Below the pieces are notes generated by a model that was given only the letters and a program-made list of their open reading frames with translations, searched no databases and had not been told where the DNA came from. This document shows, one piece after another, positions 1 to 5,502 of a stretch of 5,796 bases of DNA (positions within the stretch are counted from its first letter, which is position 1; every line of letters starts with the position of its first letter). The position numbers and the translations under genes are program-made. The DNA is from Hyphococcus sp. Its GTDB lineage: Bacteria; Pseudomonadota; Alphaproteobacteria; Caulobacterales; Parvularculaceae. The DNA is taken from the NCBI GenBank assembly GCA_021604605.1, contig BQJH01000184.1:1-5796 (forward strand), written 5' to 3'.

Positions 1-77
1 CAAAAAAGAAAAAGGGCGCCTTGCGTCGTTTGGGGTCGGGGGTCGGACGTTTAACCCGGGCCAAGCCGCGCTTTGAT

Positions 78-1151
78 ATGCCGACAGTTGATGGCGGCTT
101 GAAAGTGGTGATCGCGACAGACGCTTGGAAACCACAGCTCAACGGTGTTGTCAGAACGCTGGACACGTTAGGTAATATTTTGACCGGCCTCGAAAACGAG
201 GTGCTCTACATCACGCCGAACGATTTCAAATCTGTTCCGCTTCCTTCTTATCCTGAAATCCGGCTTTCGCTGATGCCTAACCGCAAAGTCGCAAAGATGA
301 TTAATGAATTTCAGCCGGATGCGATTCACATCGCGACAGAAGGCCCGATCGGGCGGGCAGCGCGACGCTTTTGTAAACGGCGCGGTTATCCATACACGAC
401 AAGTTTTCATACCCGCTTTGCCGAGTACGCCAATGAGCGTTGGAAAGTGCCGACAAAATGGGGCTACGCAATTTTGAAAGACTTCCACAAAGACGGTGAA
501 ACCATGATGGTGGCGACACCGGGCTTGATGGAAGAGCTTGATGAGCGCGGCTTTACCAATATGAAGCTTTGGACCCGGGGTGTGGATTTGAAACAGTTCA
601 CGCCGGGAGATCGTTCTTTATTCGATCAGTATCCGCGTCCGGTTTATCTCTATGTGGGCCGGCTCGCGGTTGAGAAAAGTATTGAGGATTTTATCGAGCT
701 TGATCTGCCGGGGACCAAAGTCATTGTCGGTGATGGCCCGCAACGGGCGGAACTGGAAGAAAAATACCCGGACGCGATTTTTACCGGACCGAAATATGGT
801 GAAGAGTTAACCCAGCACTATCAGGCGGCGGATGTTTTTGTTTTCCCATCGCGCACGGATACGTTTGGTCTTGTTAATGTTGAGGCGCTGGCTTGCGGCG
901 TTCCAGTGGCGTCATACCCTGTGCGTGGGCCATTGGAGATTTTAGACGGCGCGCCAGAAGGTTGCGGCGCCATGAATGAAGATTTGCGCAAAGCGTGTCT
1001 CGACGCCTATGAAAAGCGCAATCCGGAAGAGTGCCGCCGCTGGGCAGAAAATTTCTCCTGGGAGGCGGCGTCTCGCCAGTTTATCGCCAATCTGGAAATT
1101 CCAGGTTTCGATGAAGAGTTCTGGCTGCGATCAGCCAAAATGATTGATTGA
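78..1151 (+). CDS. GT4-family glycosyltransferase (GT-B fold), probably mannosyl- or glucosyltransferase acting on a membrane lipid
   Basis: Retaining GT-B glycosyltransferase of family GT4, expected to move a sugar from a nucleotide donor to a lipid or glycan at the cytoplasmic membrane face. Numbered from this ATG (357 aa), the N-terminal domain opens with 'ATDAWKPQLNGVVRTL' (about 13-28), the acceptor-side loop of MgtA/PimB-like enzymes, and has 'SFHTRF' near 109-114. The C-terminal donor domain has 'YVGRLAVEKS' (192-201), 'VGDGP' and 'PSRTDTFGLVNVEALACGVPV'. In that motif Asp replaces the first Glu of EX7E, which is normal for this subgroup. The start is uncertain. ATG 78 gives a family-typical N-terminus, and a stop in another frame at 74-76 (TGATATG) would fit translational coupling to an upstream gene. 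TTG 21 adds 19 basic residues behind a weak AAGGG, and the frame stays open to the left edge. Donor and acceptor cannot be read from sequence. Confidence 0.88.
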   Translation: MPTVDGGLKVVIATDAWKPQLNGVVRTLDTLGNILTGLENEVLYITPNDFKSVPLPSYPEIRLSLMPNRKVAKMINEFQPDAIHIATEGPIGRAARRFCKRRGYPYTTSFHTRFAEYANERWKVPTKWGYAILKDFHKDGETMMVATPGLMEELDERGFTNMKLWTRGVDLKQFTPGDRSLFDQYPRPVYLYVGRLAVEKSIEDFIELDLPGTKVIVGDGPQRAELEEKYPDAIFTGPKYGEELTQHYQAADVFVFPSRTDTFGLVNVEALACGVPVASYPVRGPLEILDGAPEGCGAMNEDLRKACLDAYEKRNPEECRRWAENFSWEAASRQFIANLEIPGFDEEFWLRSAKMID

Positions 1152-1195
1152 GATCTATTGAGAACTGGCGCCGGACTTTCGTCTGTTTCATTTTT

Positions 1196-1236
1196 AGACA
1201 AAGCTGGTTCTTGTCAGCCGAACCGTCTGATTTTTT
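1196..1236 (+). terminator. Possible factor-independent terminator after the glycosyltransferase
   Basis: AGAC (1196-1199) and GGTTC (1206-1210) pair with GAACC (1220-1224) and GTCT (1225-1228). A 6-nt bulge lies on the left side, and six T follow at 1231-1236. The outer TTTTAGA (1192-1198) can also pair with TCTAAAA (1236-1242), which makes the element nearly symmetric. The stem is short and interrupted and the T-tract begins two bases after it, so the termination role is inferred from position (about 45 nt after the stop codon). Confidence 0.4.
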
Positions 1237-1238
1237 CT

Positions 1239-1289
1239 AAAAGAGAGAATGCACGCCTAAGCTGAGCCGGGGCATGTCCTCTCTCTTTT
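1239..1289. other. Inverted repeat / long stem-loop in the 269-bp gap before the XRE gene
   Basis: AAAAGAGAGA (1239-1248) and TCTCTCTTTT (1280-1289) are perfect 10-bp inverted complements. Inside them ATGC (1249-1252) pairs with GCAT (1272-1275), leaving a 4-nt bulge and a 19-nt loop. The stem carries A's on one foot and T's on the other, so it could act as a weak bidirectional terminator or be part of a leader or small RNA. The remaining bases from 1290 to 1406 show no credible gene: open frames there are short, lack ribosome sites or overlap the regulator antisense. Confidence 0.4.
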
Positions 1290-1405
1290 CCGACCATTTT
1301 ATCCCGCATAGAGGGAATGGCGTCCTTCCCCTTCGCCAGACCGGCATGGCCTTTGCGTAATCCCCCCTGACGTTGGCGCTACTGACCCAGCCCAACAATC
1401 ATAAT

Positions 1406-1411
1406 TGGGAG
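1406..1411 (+). promoter_or_regulatory. Ribosome binding site fixing the XRE start
   Basis: TGGGAG at 9 nt from ATG 1421 supports this start over the upstream in-frame TTG at 1373. Confidence 0.55.
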
Positions 1412-1420
1412 ACACGCAAA

Positions 1421-1813
1421 ATGCCGCATCCAGTAGATACCCATGTTGGGCGCAGATTAAGAGCGCGCCGGCGATTGCTAGGATTAACGCAGGAAACATT
1501 GGCTAACGCAGTCGATATTCGTTTCCAGCAAATTCAGAAATATGAAAGCGGCGCCAACCGGATTTCTGCGTCGCGTTTGTGGTCTCTTGCCAAAGCGCTT
1601 GATGTGTCCGTCTCATATTTCTTTGATGGGATGAACGGTCATGAGCCGGTCAGCGAATATGAAATGCACGGCGAATATTCTTTTGCAGAAGCGCCTGCTG
1701 CAGATCTGCTTGACGAAAAAGAAACAATCGACCTCGTGCGATATTATTATCAACTCAACAAAGAACCACGCCGTAAGCTGCTTGATTTGGCGAAGGCGAT
1801 GTCGAGCGAATAA
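1421..1813 (+). CDS. XRE/Cro-C1-type helix-turn-helix transcriptional regulator
   Basis: Predicted cytoplasmic DNA-binding regulator of 130 aa. Residues 8-66 form a Cro/C1 helix-turn-helix: 'VGRRLRARRRLLGLTQETLA' covers helices 1-2, 'VDIRFQQIQKYESGANRIS' holds the recognition helix, and 'SRLWSLAKALDVSVSYFF' closes the domain. After an acidic linker (about 71-104), a C-terminal helix ('IDLVRYYYQLNKEPRRKLLDLAKAM') probably mediates dimerisation. This architecture is common among alphaproteobacterial regulators of the PraR type, but orthology and targets cannot be set from sequence. ATG 1421 is chosen because TGGGAG (1406-1411) lies 9 nt upstream. A TTG at 1373 would add 16 residues outside the family pattern and has no comparable site. 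The gene stands alone between two terminator-like elements, so it is probably monocistronic. Confidence 0.9.
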   Translation: MPHPVDTHVGRRLRARRRLLGLTQETLANAVDIRFQQIQKYESGANRISASRLWSLAKALDVSVSYFFDGMNGHEPVSEYEMHGEYSFAEAPAADLLDEKETIDLVRYYYQLNKEPRRKLLDLAKAMSSE

Positions 1814-1854
1814 CCACTAAACTTTACACCACACTCCCGACCCTACTTGCACTG

Positions 1855-1894
1855 TGCCGCGGCAATCTTCATGATTGTCGCGGCATGACTTTTT
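1855..1894 (+). terminator. Terminator-like hairpin spanning the hisN start codon
   Basis: TGCCGCGGCAATC (1855-1867) and GATTGTCGCGGCA (1873-1885) form a 13-bp stem with one G-U pair and the 5-nt loop TTCAT. A run of five T follows at 1890-1894, four bases after the stem. By form and position (42 nt after the XRE stop) it would serve as that gene's factor-independent terminator. Its last base is the A of the hisN ATG, and the T-tract encodes hisN codons 2-4. It may therefore also affect hisN expression, or hisN transcription may begin inside it. Confidence 0.6.
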
Positions 1895-2697
1895 CAGATC
1901 AATCTTCGGATGAATTCTCGGCCTTTGCTTTGCGGCTGGCTGACGCAGCGCGCGGGCAAACGTTGAGCCGTTTCCGTAAGGGCGCCGCGATTTTTAACAA
2001 AGCTGGGCCATGGTTTGACCCAGTGACAGATGCTGACAGGGAGGCCGAACGCGTCCAGCGGGACATGATTGCCAAGGTCTATCCGACCCACGGTGTTGTT
2101 GGCGAGGAGTTTGGCGTCACTAATCCCGATGCGGAAATATGCTGGGTTTTAGATCCGGTTGACGGTACGCGGGCTTTTGTCTGCGGTGTGCCAAGCTGGA
2201 CAACATTGATCGCGCTTGAACATCAAAAAACACCGATGCTGGGGTTAATAGACCAGCCCTATGTAGATGAGCGCTGGCTCTCGGCGGGCGGTCGAACGAC
2301 TTATATGCGTGCGGGGGAAACATCTGCATGCTCAACCAGCGGTGTCACGGAATTGGAAAAAGCGCGCATCTCAACAACCGACCCACGGCCCATTGCATAT
2401 TTCAATGACAAGGAAGCGGAAGCTTTTGCTGAAGTCTCAAAAGCCTCACGCGTCGCGCGTTTCAGCATGGACGCCTATGCTTATGGGCTGCTTGCCATTG
2501 GCGAGATTGATCTGGTGATCGAGGCCGGGCTCCAGCATCATGATTATGCCGCGTTGAGCCCCGTTGTCACTGGCGCTGGCGGTGTCATGACTAACTGGTC
2601 TGGAGAAGCCGTCGGGTCTGACGAGCGTGGCGAGACAGTTGCTGCTGCAACGCCGGAGTTACTTCAGGCGGCGTTGAAAATACTATCCGGGTCTTGA
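1885..2697 (+). CDS. hisN: Histidinol-phosphatase, inositol-monophosphatase family (HisN type)
   Basis: Mg2+-dependent phosphatase of the IMPase fold, predicted to dephosphorylate histidinol phosphate in the penultimate step region of cytoplasmic histidine synthesis. The 270-aa length is normal. Visible motifs are 'DPVTDADREAE' (45-55), 'VVGEEFG' with E74, 'LDPVDGTRAFV' (89-99) with D90 and D93, and 'MDAYAYGLLAIGEIDLVIEAGL' (195-216) followed by D220. E74, D90, D93 and D220 are the expected metal ligands. 'DGTRAF' instead of the 'DGTTNF' of true inositol phosphatases favours HisN. A broader-specificity IMPase or nucleotidase remains possible. ATG 1885 is the only reasonable start, because the next in-frame ATG is codon 61. 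There is no Shine-Dalgarno and the start lies in a hairpin. TTGCAC (1847-1852) and CATGAT (1870-1875), spaced 17 bp, could give an almost leaderless mRNA, but both boxes are weak. The 3' end overlaps the convergent hydrolase by 15 bp. Confidence 0.9.
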   Translation: MTFSDQSSDEFSAFALRLADAARGQTLSRFRKGAAIFNKAGPWFDPVTDADREAERVQRDMIAKVYPTHGVVGEEFGVTNPDAEICWVLDPVDGTRAFVCGVPSWTTLIALEHQKTPMLGLIDQPYVDERWLSAGGRTTYMRAGETSACSTSGVTELEKARISTTDPRPIAYFNDKEAEAFAEVSKASRVARFSMDAYAYGLLAIGEIDLVIEAGLQHHDYAALSPVVTGAGGVMTNWSGEAVGSDERGETVAAATPELLQAALKILSGS

Positions 2698-3633
2698 TGA
2701 ACTGTTCGCGGTATCCGGCGCTATGAAGTCGTCAAAGGCTTGCCAGTAAAGCGTTTGAATTTCATCGCGCTCCATCATGATTTCGTGCAATGCGCCGGGG
2801 ATAACAACCCGTTCAATCAACGCATGCTGATCGGCAATCGTCTGATGGTCATTGCCGTCGATGCGTTTTTCGTCGCCAGCAGATATGATGCGGATCGGTG
2901 TTTTAAGCCGATCAAAATAGCCGGGCTTACGGATCATGCCCGTTGCGACACCGGCTGCGCGCATCCACCCATAAGTCGGGGCGTTAAGGGCGGCTTTGGG
3001 TTCAGCAAGTTGCAGTTGCCGAAATCGTTCATGGCGCTTTGGGTCGGTCGTAAACATATTGCCTTCAAACGCCATGGAATCATCTTCCCCGCGCGTTACG
3101 GGCGTCGTGGCAAAACCCGCAGCGCCGGCAATATTGGCCAATAAATTTACAACCGAGTTTGCCGGTTGAGCAAAAAGCCTTGTCATGGGCGCACATAAAA
3201 TAGCGCGCTCAAATTCATCGTAACCTTCCCCAAGAAGCATCAACGCCGGTAAGCCGCCCATGGAATGAGTCATTAAAAATTTCGGTCCGTCAAACCGCGG
3301 CGTCACATGTTGCTCAGTGAAGAGACGTAAGTCATCGACAATGGTTGAGAAATACCCGGTCCATTTACTCGCCGGTCCGCTATCCCGGTCGGAAAGTCCT
3401 TGCCCGCGCCAGTCCATCATGGCGACGTTGAGACCGCGTTCCTGTAATCGGGTTACAACCTCAAAATATTTTTCAATAAATTCTGACCAGCCGGTGACGA
3501 CGACAATGGCGCCGCGTGCGTCTGGCGCAGGAAAATAAGCGCCGCGCAATATCGCGCCGTCCCTCGCGGCAAAGTTAAAAACCTCGCCGCCATCGGGAAC
3601 TGGGTTCGACGCGATTTTTATGAACTCTGCCAT
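2683..3633 (-). CDS. Alpha/beta hydrolase, lysophospholipase / monoacylglycerol-lipase class
   Basis: Serine hydrolase of the Hydrolase_4 (PldB-like) group, expected to cleave carboxylic esters such as lysophospholipids or monoacylglycerols. It is 316 aa with no signal peptide or membrane segment, so probably cytoplasmic. The oxyanion strand and family signature 'VVTGWSEFIEKYFEVV' lie at 45-60, 'DWRGQGLSD' at 74-82, and the nucleophile elbow 'THSMGG' at 122-127 has S124. The acid is D254 or D259 in 'SAGDEKRID', and the catalytic His is H283 in 'ALHEIMMERD'. The elbow has Thr where many members have Gly, a tolerated change. The ATG has AGGA 6 nt upstream (3643-3640 on the minus strand). The gene lies 113 bp downstream of the methyltransferase-like lipoprotein on the same strand, so co-transcription is possible but unproven. 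I found no clear promoter or terminator in that gap. Its TAG lies inside the hisN 3' end. Confidence 0.88.
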   Translation of the reverse strand: MAEFIKIASNPVPDGGEVFNFAARDGAILRGAYFPAPDARGAIVVVTGWSEFIEKYFEVVTRLQERGLNVAMMDWRGQGLSDRDSGPASKWTGYFSTIVDDLRLFTEQHVTPRFDGPKFLMTHSMGGLPALMLLGEGYDEFERAILCAPMTRLFAQPANSVVNLLANIAGAAGFATTPVTRGEDDSMAFEGNMFTTDPKRHERFRQLQLAEPKAALNAPTYGWMRAAGVATGMIRKPGYFDRLKTPIRIISAGDEKRIDGNDHQTIADQHALIERVVIPGALHEIMMERDEIQTLYWQAFDDFIAPDTANSSSRPG

Positions 3634-3746
3634 ATTTTATCCTGCGTGCGGGCTTGGTTTCGTTTAGGCTATCGTAAGCAAACTGACCCTGTTGGCCATC
3701 TCAATGTGCAGCTGCCCACGGGGCGCGATGATTGACGCAACAGACA

Positions 3747-4649
3747 TCACTCCAGGAGAGCGCCGTCTGCTGCGATAGGTTTACGAAATTTCAAGGTCAT
3801 CCGATCGCTTTCACCGATGGCGATGTATTTTGACGTGTCAAAATCAGGGTTTTCAACACCGCGAATTTCTGATTGGCGCAATCCGGGCGGCAGCGTCCAA
3901 ACCCCAAACGGGTGATCTTTCGTATCTTTGGGATTGGCGTTGATTTCAGATGCGCTGTCGAAATCAAAGCCTGCTTTTTCAGCCATGGCGATGACGTCTC
4001 TAGAGTAGACATAACCGGTTGATCCATCTTCGGGTAACTCGGCGCCATCGGCTCTGTGTTCGACAATGCCTAAAACGCCGCCGGGTTTTAAGGCGCGATA
4101 AAAATCAGCAAAGAACTCATCTATCGATCCACGCTCCTGCCAGTTATGAATGTTGCGGAACGTAACGATGAGGTCGGCGGTCCCTGCAGGGGCAATGGCG
4201 CCATCGCCAAGCACAGTCATTTCGACATCGCCGTAAAGATCAGGCTTGTTGATGTAGAGCTTCTCGTATGTGTCCAAAGATTTTAACACGCGCTCATTGG
4301 CGCCGACAGGAGAGAACCCGGCCGCGTAAAGTTTGCCGCCGCCATGCTTGAGGTAAGGGGCAAGAATTTGGGAATACCAGCCGCCGCCCGGCCAGGCTTC
4401 CACCACGACCATAGAGGGTTCAAGGCCAAAAAACTCGAGCGTTTCTTTTGGGTGGCGATATTCATCACGCGCACGCTCTTCATCACTTCTATGCTTACCG
4501 GAGATAACAGCGTCAAAAAGTGCGGCGTCATCCAGCGTTTCCATATGGACATTTTGTGCGGCTGGGTCGTCGGTATCCTTTTCCCCGCCAGAACAGGCGT
4601 TGAGGGTAAAGGCGGCCAGAAAGGCCAGAATATAGATATTATTTTTCAT
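3747..4649 (-). CDS. Predicted lipoprotein with class I SAM-methyltransferase fold (COG4798-like)
   Basis: Protein of 300 aa that begins with a lipoprotein signal: 'MKNN', a hydrophobic stretch (5-18) and lipobox L-N-A-C with C19. Ser at +2 favours the outer membrane under the Lol rule known from enterics. An acidic linker (about 22-45) follows. The methyltransferase-like domain has 'VVVEAWPGGGWYSQILAPYL' (81-100, motif I), 'DLIVTFRNIHNW' (159-170) and 'ALKPGGVLGIVEH' (186-198). This matches the pattern of the exported predicted methyltransferases grouped as COG4798. No substrate is known to me. The position after motif I where an Asp or Glu normally binds the SAM ribose reads 'LYAAGFSP', with no acid, so true methyltransferase activity is doubtful. 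GGGAG stands 6 nt before the ATG (4660-4656, minus strand). The gene is divergent from ibpA and followed by the hydrolase. Confidence 0.85.
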   Translation of the reverse strand: MKNNIYILAFLAAFTLNACSGGEKDTDDPAAQNVHMETLDDAALFDAVISGKHRSDEERARDEYRHPKETLEFFGLEPSMVVVEAWPGGGWYSQILAPYLKHGGGKLYAAGFSPVGANERVLKSLDTYEKLYINKPDLYGDVEMTVLGDGAIAPAGTADLIVTFRNIHNWQERGSIDEFFADFYRALKPGGVLGIVEHRADGAELPEDGSTGYVYSRDVIAMAEKAGFDFDSASEINANPKDTKDHPFGVWTLPPGLRQSEIRGVENPDFDTSKYIAIGESDRMTLKFRKPIAADGALLE

Positions 4650-4675
4650 GTACGGCTCCCGTCAGCGACAGTGAT

Positions 4676-4710
4676 AACCATGGTTTTCAGGGAGGTCCAT
4701 GGGGTGAAAA
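4676..4710. repeat. Cluster of short palindromes in the divergent intergenic region
   Basis: AACCATGGTT (4676-4685) is a perfect 10-bp palindrome, and a second CCATGG lies at 4697-4702, 19 bp from the first core. TTTTCA (4684-4689) and TGAAAA (4705-4710) form a perfect inverted repeat enclosing the second core. The cluster would lie in the 5' leader or just downstream of a promoter for the methyltransferase-like gene. It could be an operator, but no known binding-site family is recognised. Confidence 0.35.
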
Positions 4711-4715
4711 ATCAG

Positions 4716-4721
4716 ATTCTA
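4716..4721 (-). promoter_or_regulatory. Candidate -10 box for the methyltransferase-like lipoprotein gene
   Basis: On the minus strand the bases read TAGAAT, five of six matches to the sigma70 -10 consensus, about 67 bp before the start codon. No good -35 box stands at 17 or 18 bp. The box overlaps a GATTC (4715-4719), a GANTC site that CcrM methylates in many alphaproteobacteria. Confidence 0.22.
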
Positions 4722-4724
4722 GGT

Positions 4725-4752
4725 CTTGAAACCGGAAAATCGACGCCTAATT
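4725..4752 (+). promoter_or_regulatory. Sigma32 (RpoH)-type heat-shock promoter of ibpA
   Basis: CTTGAAA (4725-4731), a 14-bp spacer, then CCTAATT (4746-4752). The -35 box equals the classical sigma32 consensus, and the -10 box resembles the CC-starting, A/T-rich form seen in alphaproteobacterial heat-shock genes. Transcription would begin near 4758-4761, leaving a leader of about 90 nt before ibpA, a length typical of ROSE-type leaders. Confidence 0.65.
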
Positions 4753-4759
4753 CATGAGA

Positions 4760-4852
4760 CAGCGGAGGCCATTTGGCTCTGCTCGTGCTCTCCGGCCTTA
4801 ATGGCGGAACAGTGCGTTAACACCTCGCTAACTTTTGGAGGAACTATTTATG
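4760..4852 (+). promoter_or_regulatory. ROSE-like RNA thermometer in the ibpA 5' UTR
   Basis: ROSE elements precede small heat-shock genes in alphaproteobacteria and use a UYGCU motif that pairs imperfectly with the Shine-Dalgarno. Here UCGCU (4825-4829) stands shortly before GGAGGA (4837-4842). CCUC (4823-4826) can also pair directly with GAGG (4838-4841). Upstream stems are available: GCCATT (4768-4773) with AATGGC (4800-4805), or alternatively AGGCC (4766-4770) with GGCCT (4794-4798), or CGGAG (4763-4767) with CTCCG (4790-4794). The motif, the leader length and the gene type agree, but the loop between UCGCU and the Shine-Dalgarno (AACUUUU) is less regular than in the best-known rhizobial examples. 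Confidence 0.5.
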
Positions 4853-5311
4853 CGTACTTTTGACTTAGCCCCCCTTTACCGTTCTACCGTTGGCTTTGAC
4901 CGGGTTTTCGACTTGCTCGACGCCGCTGGAAAAGCTGAATCGACCGGATACCCGCCTTACAACATTGAGCGGTTAGACGAAAATGATTACCGCATCACTC
5001 TTGCCGTTGCCGGCTTCGGGCAGGAAGATCTTGATATTGAGATCAAGGAAAACACGCTGACCGTTACGGGCTCGCGTCAGGAAGGCGATGAAAATCGCGA
5101 GTTCCTGCATCAGGGAATTGCCGGACGCTCCTTTGAGCGACGCTTCCAGCTTGCTGAGCATGTACAGGTCGCCGGTGCTTCATTGGTGAACGGATTGCTC
5201 AATGTTGAATTGAAACGTGAAATTCCTGAGGCCATGAAGCCGCGGAAAATTGCGATCAATAATAACGACACATCAAATGTGAAGATTCTAAAAGGCGCTA
5301 ACGCCGCCTAA
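4850..5311 (+). CDS. ibpA: Small heat-shock protein, Hsp20/IbpA class
   Basis: ATP-independent holdase chaperone that binds unfolding proteins in the cytoplasm and forms large oligomers. The 153-aa product begins 'MRTFDLAPLYRSTVGFDRVF', very close to E. coli IbpA. The alpha-crystallin domain spans about 37-125, with 'PPYNIE', 'YRITLAVAGF', 'SFERRFQLAE' and the conserved A-x3-N-G-L-L motif at 110-117. The C-terminal I-x-I anchor is I134-A-I136, followed by a polar tail longer than IXI alone needs. ATG 4850 is chosen because GGAGGA (4837-4842) lies 7 nt upstream. A TTG at 4835 would put the start inside that site. Expression is likely heat-induced through the sigma32-type promoter and the ROSE-like leader. 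The gene is monocistronic, closed by the terminator at 5405-5432. Confidence 0.96.
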   Translation: MRTFDLAPLYRSTVGFDRVFDLLDAAGKAESTGYPPYNIERLDENDYRITLAVAGFGQEDLDIEIKENTLTVTGSRQEGDENREFLHQGIAGRSFERRFQLAEHVQVAGASLVNGLLNVELKREIPEAMKPRKIAINNNDTSNVKILKGANAA

Positions 5312-5366
5312 GAGCCTGATCGAAAATACCTCCTGCAAAGTGTTTTGAGGTATTCGGTCAAGCTCT
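5311..5366 (+). other. Long imperfect hairpin starting at the ibpA stop codon
   Basis: Three paired blocks stack in order: AGAGC (5311-5315) with GCTCT (5362-5366), TGATCG (5317-5322) with CGGTCA (5355-5360, one G-U), and AATACCTC (5325-5332) with GAGGTATT (5347-5354). That makes 19 pairs, interrupted by one mismatch and a 2-nt bulge, around a 14-nt loop. No T-tract follows, so it is not itself a standard terminator. It would lie in the ibpA 3' UTR and may protect the mRNA end or belong to a 3'-derived RNA. Confidence 0.55.
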
Positions 5367-5404
5367 AACGAGAATTGCACCAATCCATTCCCTCTGTGAT
5401 TGTG

Positions 5405-5432
5405 AAGGGCGCAGGCGACTGCGCCCTTTTTT
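5405..5432 (+). terminator. Rho-independent terminator of ibpA
   Basis: AAGGGCGCAG (5405-5414) and CTGCGCCCTT (5419-5428) form a perfect 10-bp stem around the tetraloop GCGA, a GNRA type. The stem merges into six T at 5427-5432. This is a textbook intrinsic terminator, about 95 nt after the ibpA stop. Confidence 0.92.
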
Positions 5433-5502
5433 ATTGCCCTCATTCTTGCTAGGGTGCGGTTTGGGGTAAGCGCGGCCGATAGGGCCGAGCAAAGGATTGT
5501 CG

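Noticed and set aside
1211..1241. TTGTCA (1211-1216) with TCTAAA (1236-1241) as a sigma70 promoter for the XRE gene or a small RNA
   Set aside because: The -35 box is good, but the spacing is 19 bp, the -10 box is mediocre and both boxes fall inside the terminator-like repeats, so it is too weak to list.
1299..1499. 66-aa minus-strand frame with a hydrophobic start, like a small membrane protein
   Set aside because: It overlaps the start of the XRE gene antisense, has no ribosome site, and its hydrophobic part reads from a region whose other strand explains the sequence.
2740..3144. 134-aa plus-strand frame with several Cys and His residues
   Set aside because: It lies wholly inside the well-supported hydrolase gene on the other strand and matches no family pattern.
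3634..3746. Possible promoter or terminator between the two minus-strand genes
   Set aside because: Only a 4-bp GCCC/GGGC stem without a T-tract and no paired -35/-10 boxes are visible, so co-transcription cannot be decided.
4283..4552. 89-aa minus-strand frame inside the methyltransferase-like gene
   Set aside because: It is an out-of-frame reading of a gene whose own frame is uninterrupted, so there is no reason to suspect a frameshift or nested gene.
4344..4757. 137-aa plus-strand frame crossing the methyltransferase-like gene start
   Set aside because: It is antisense to a gene with lipobox, motif I and a good ribosome site, and its end crosses the divergent promoters.
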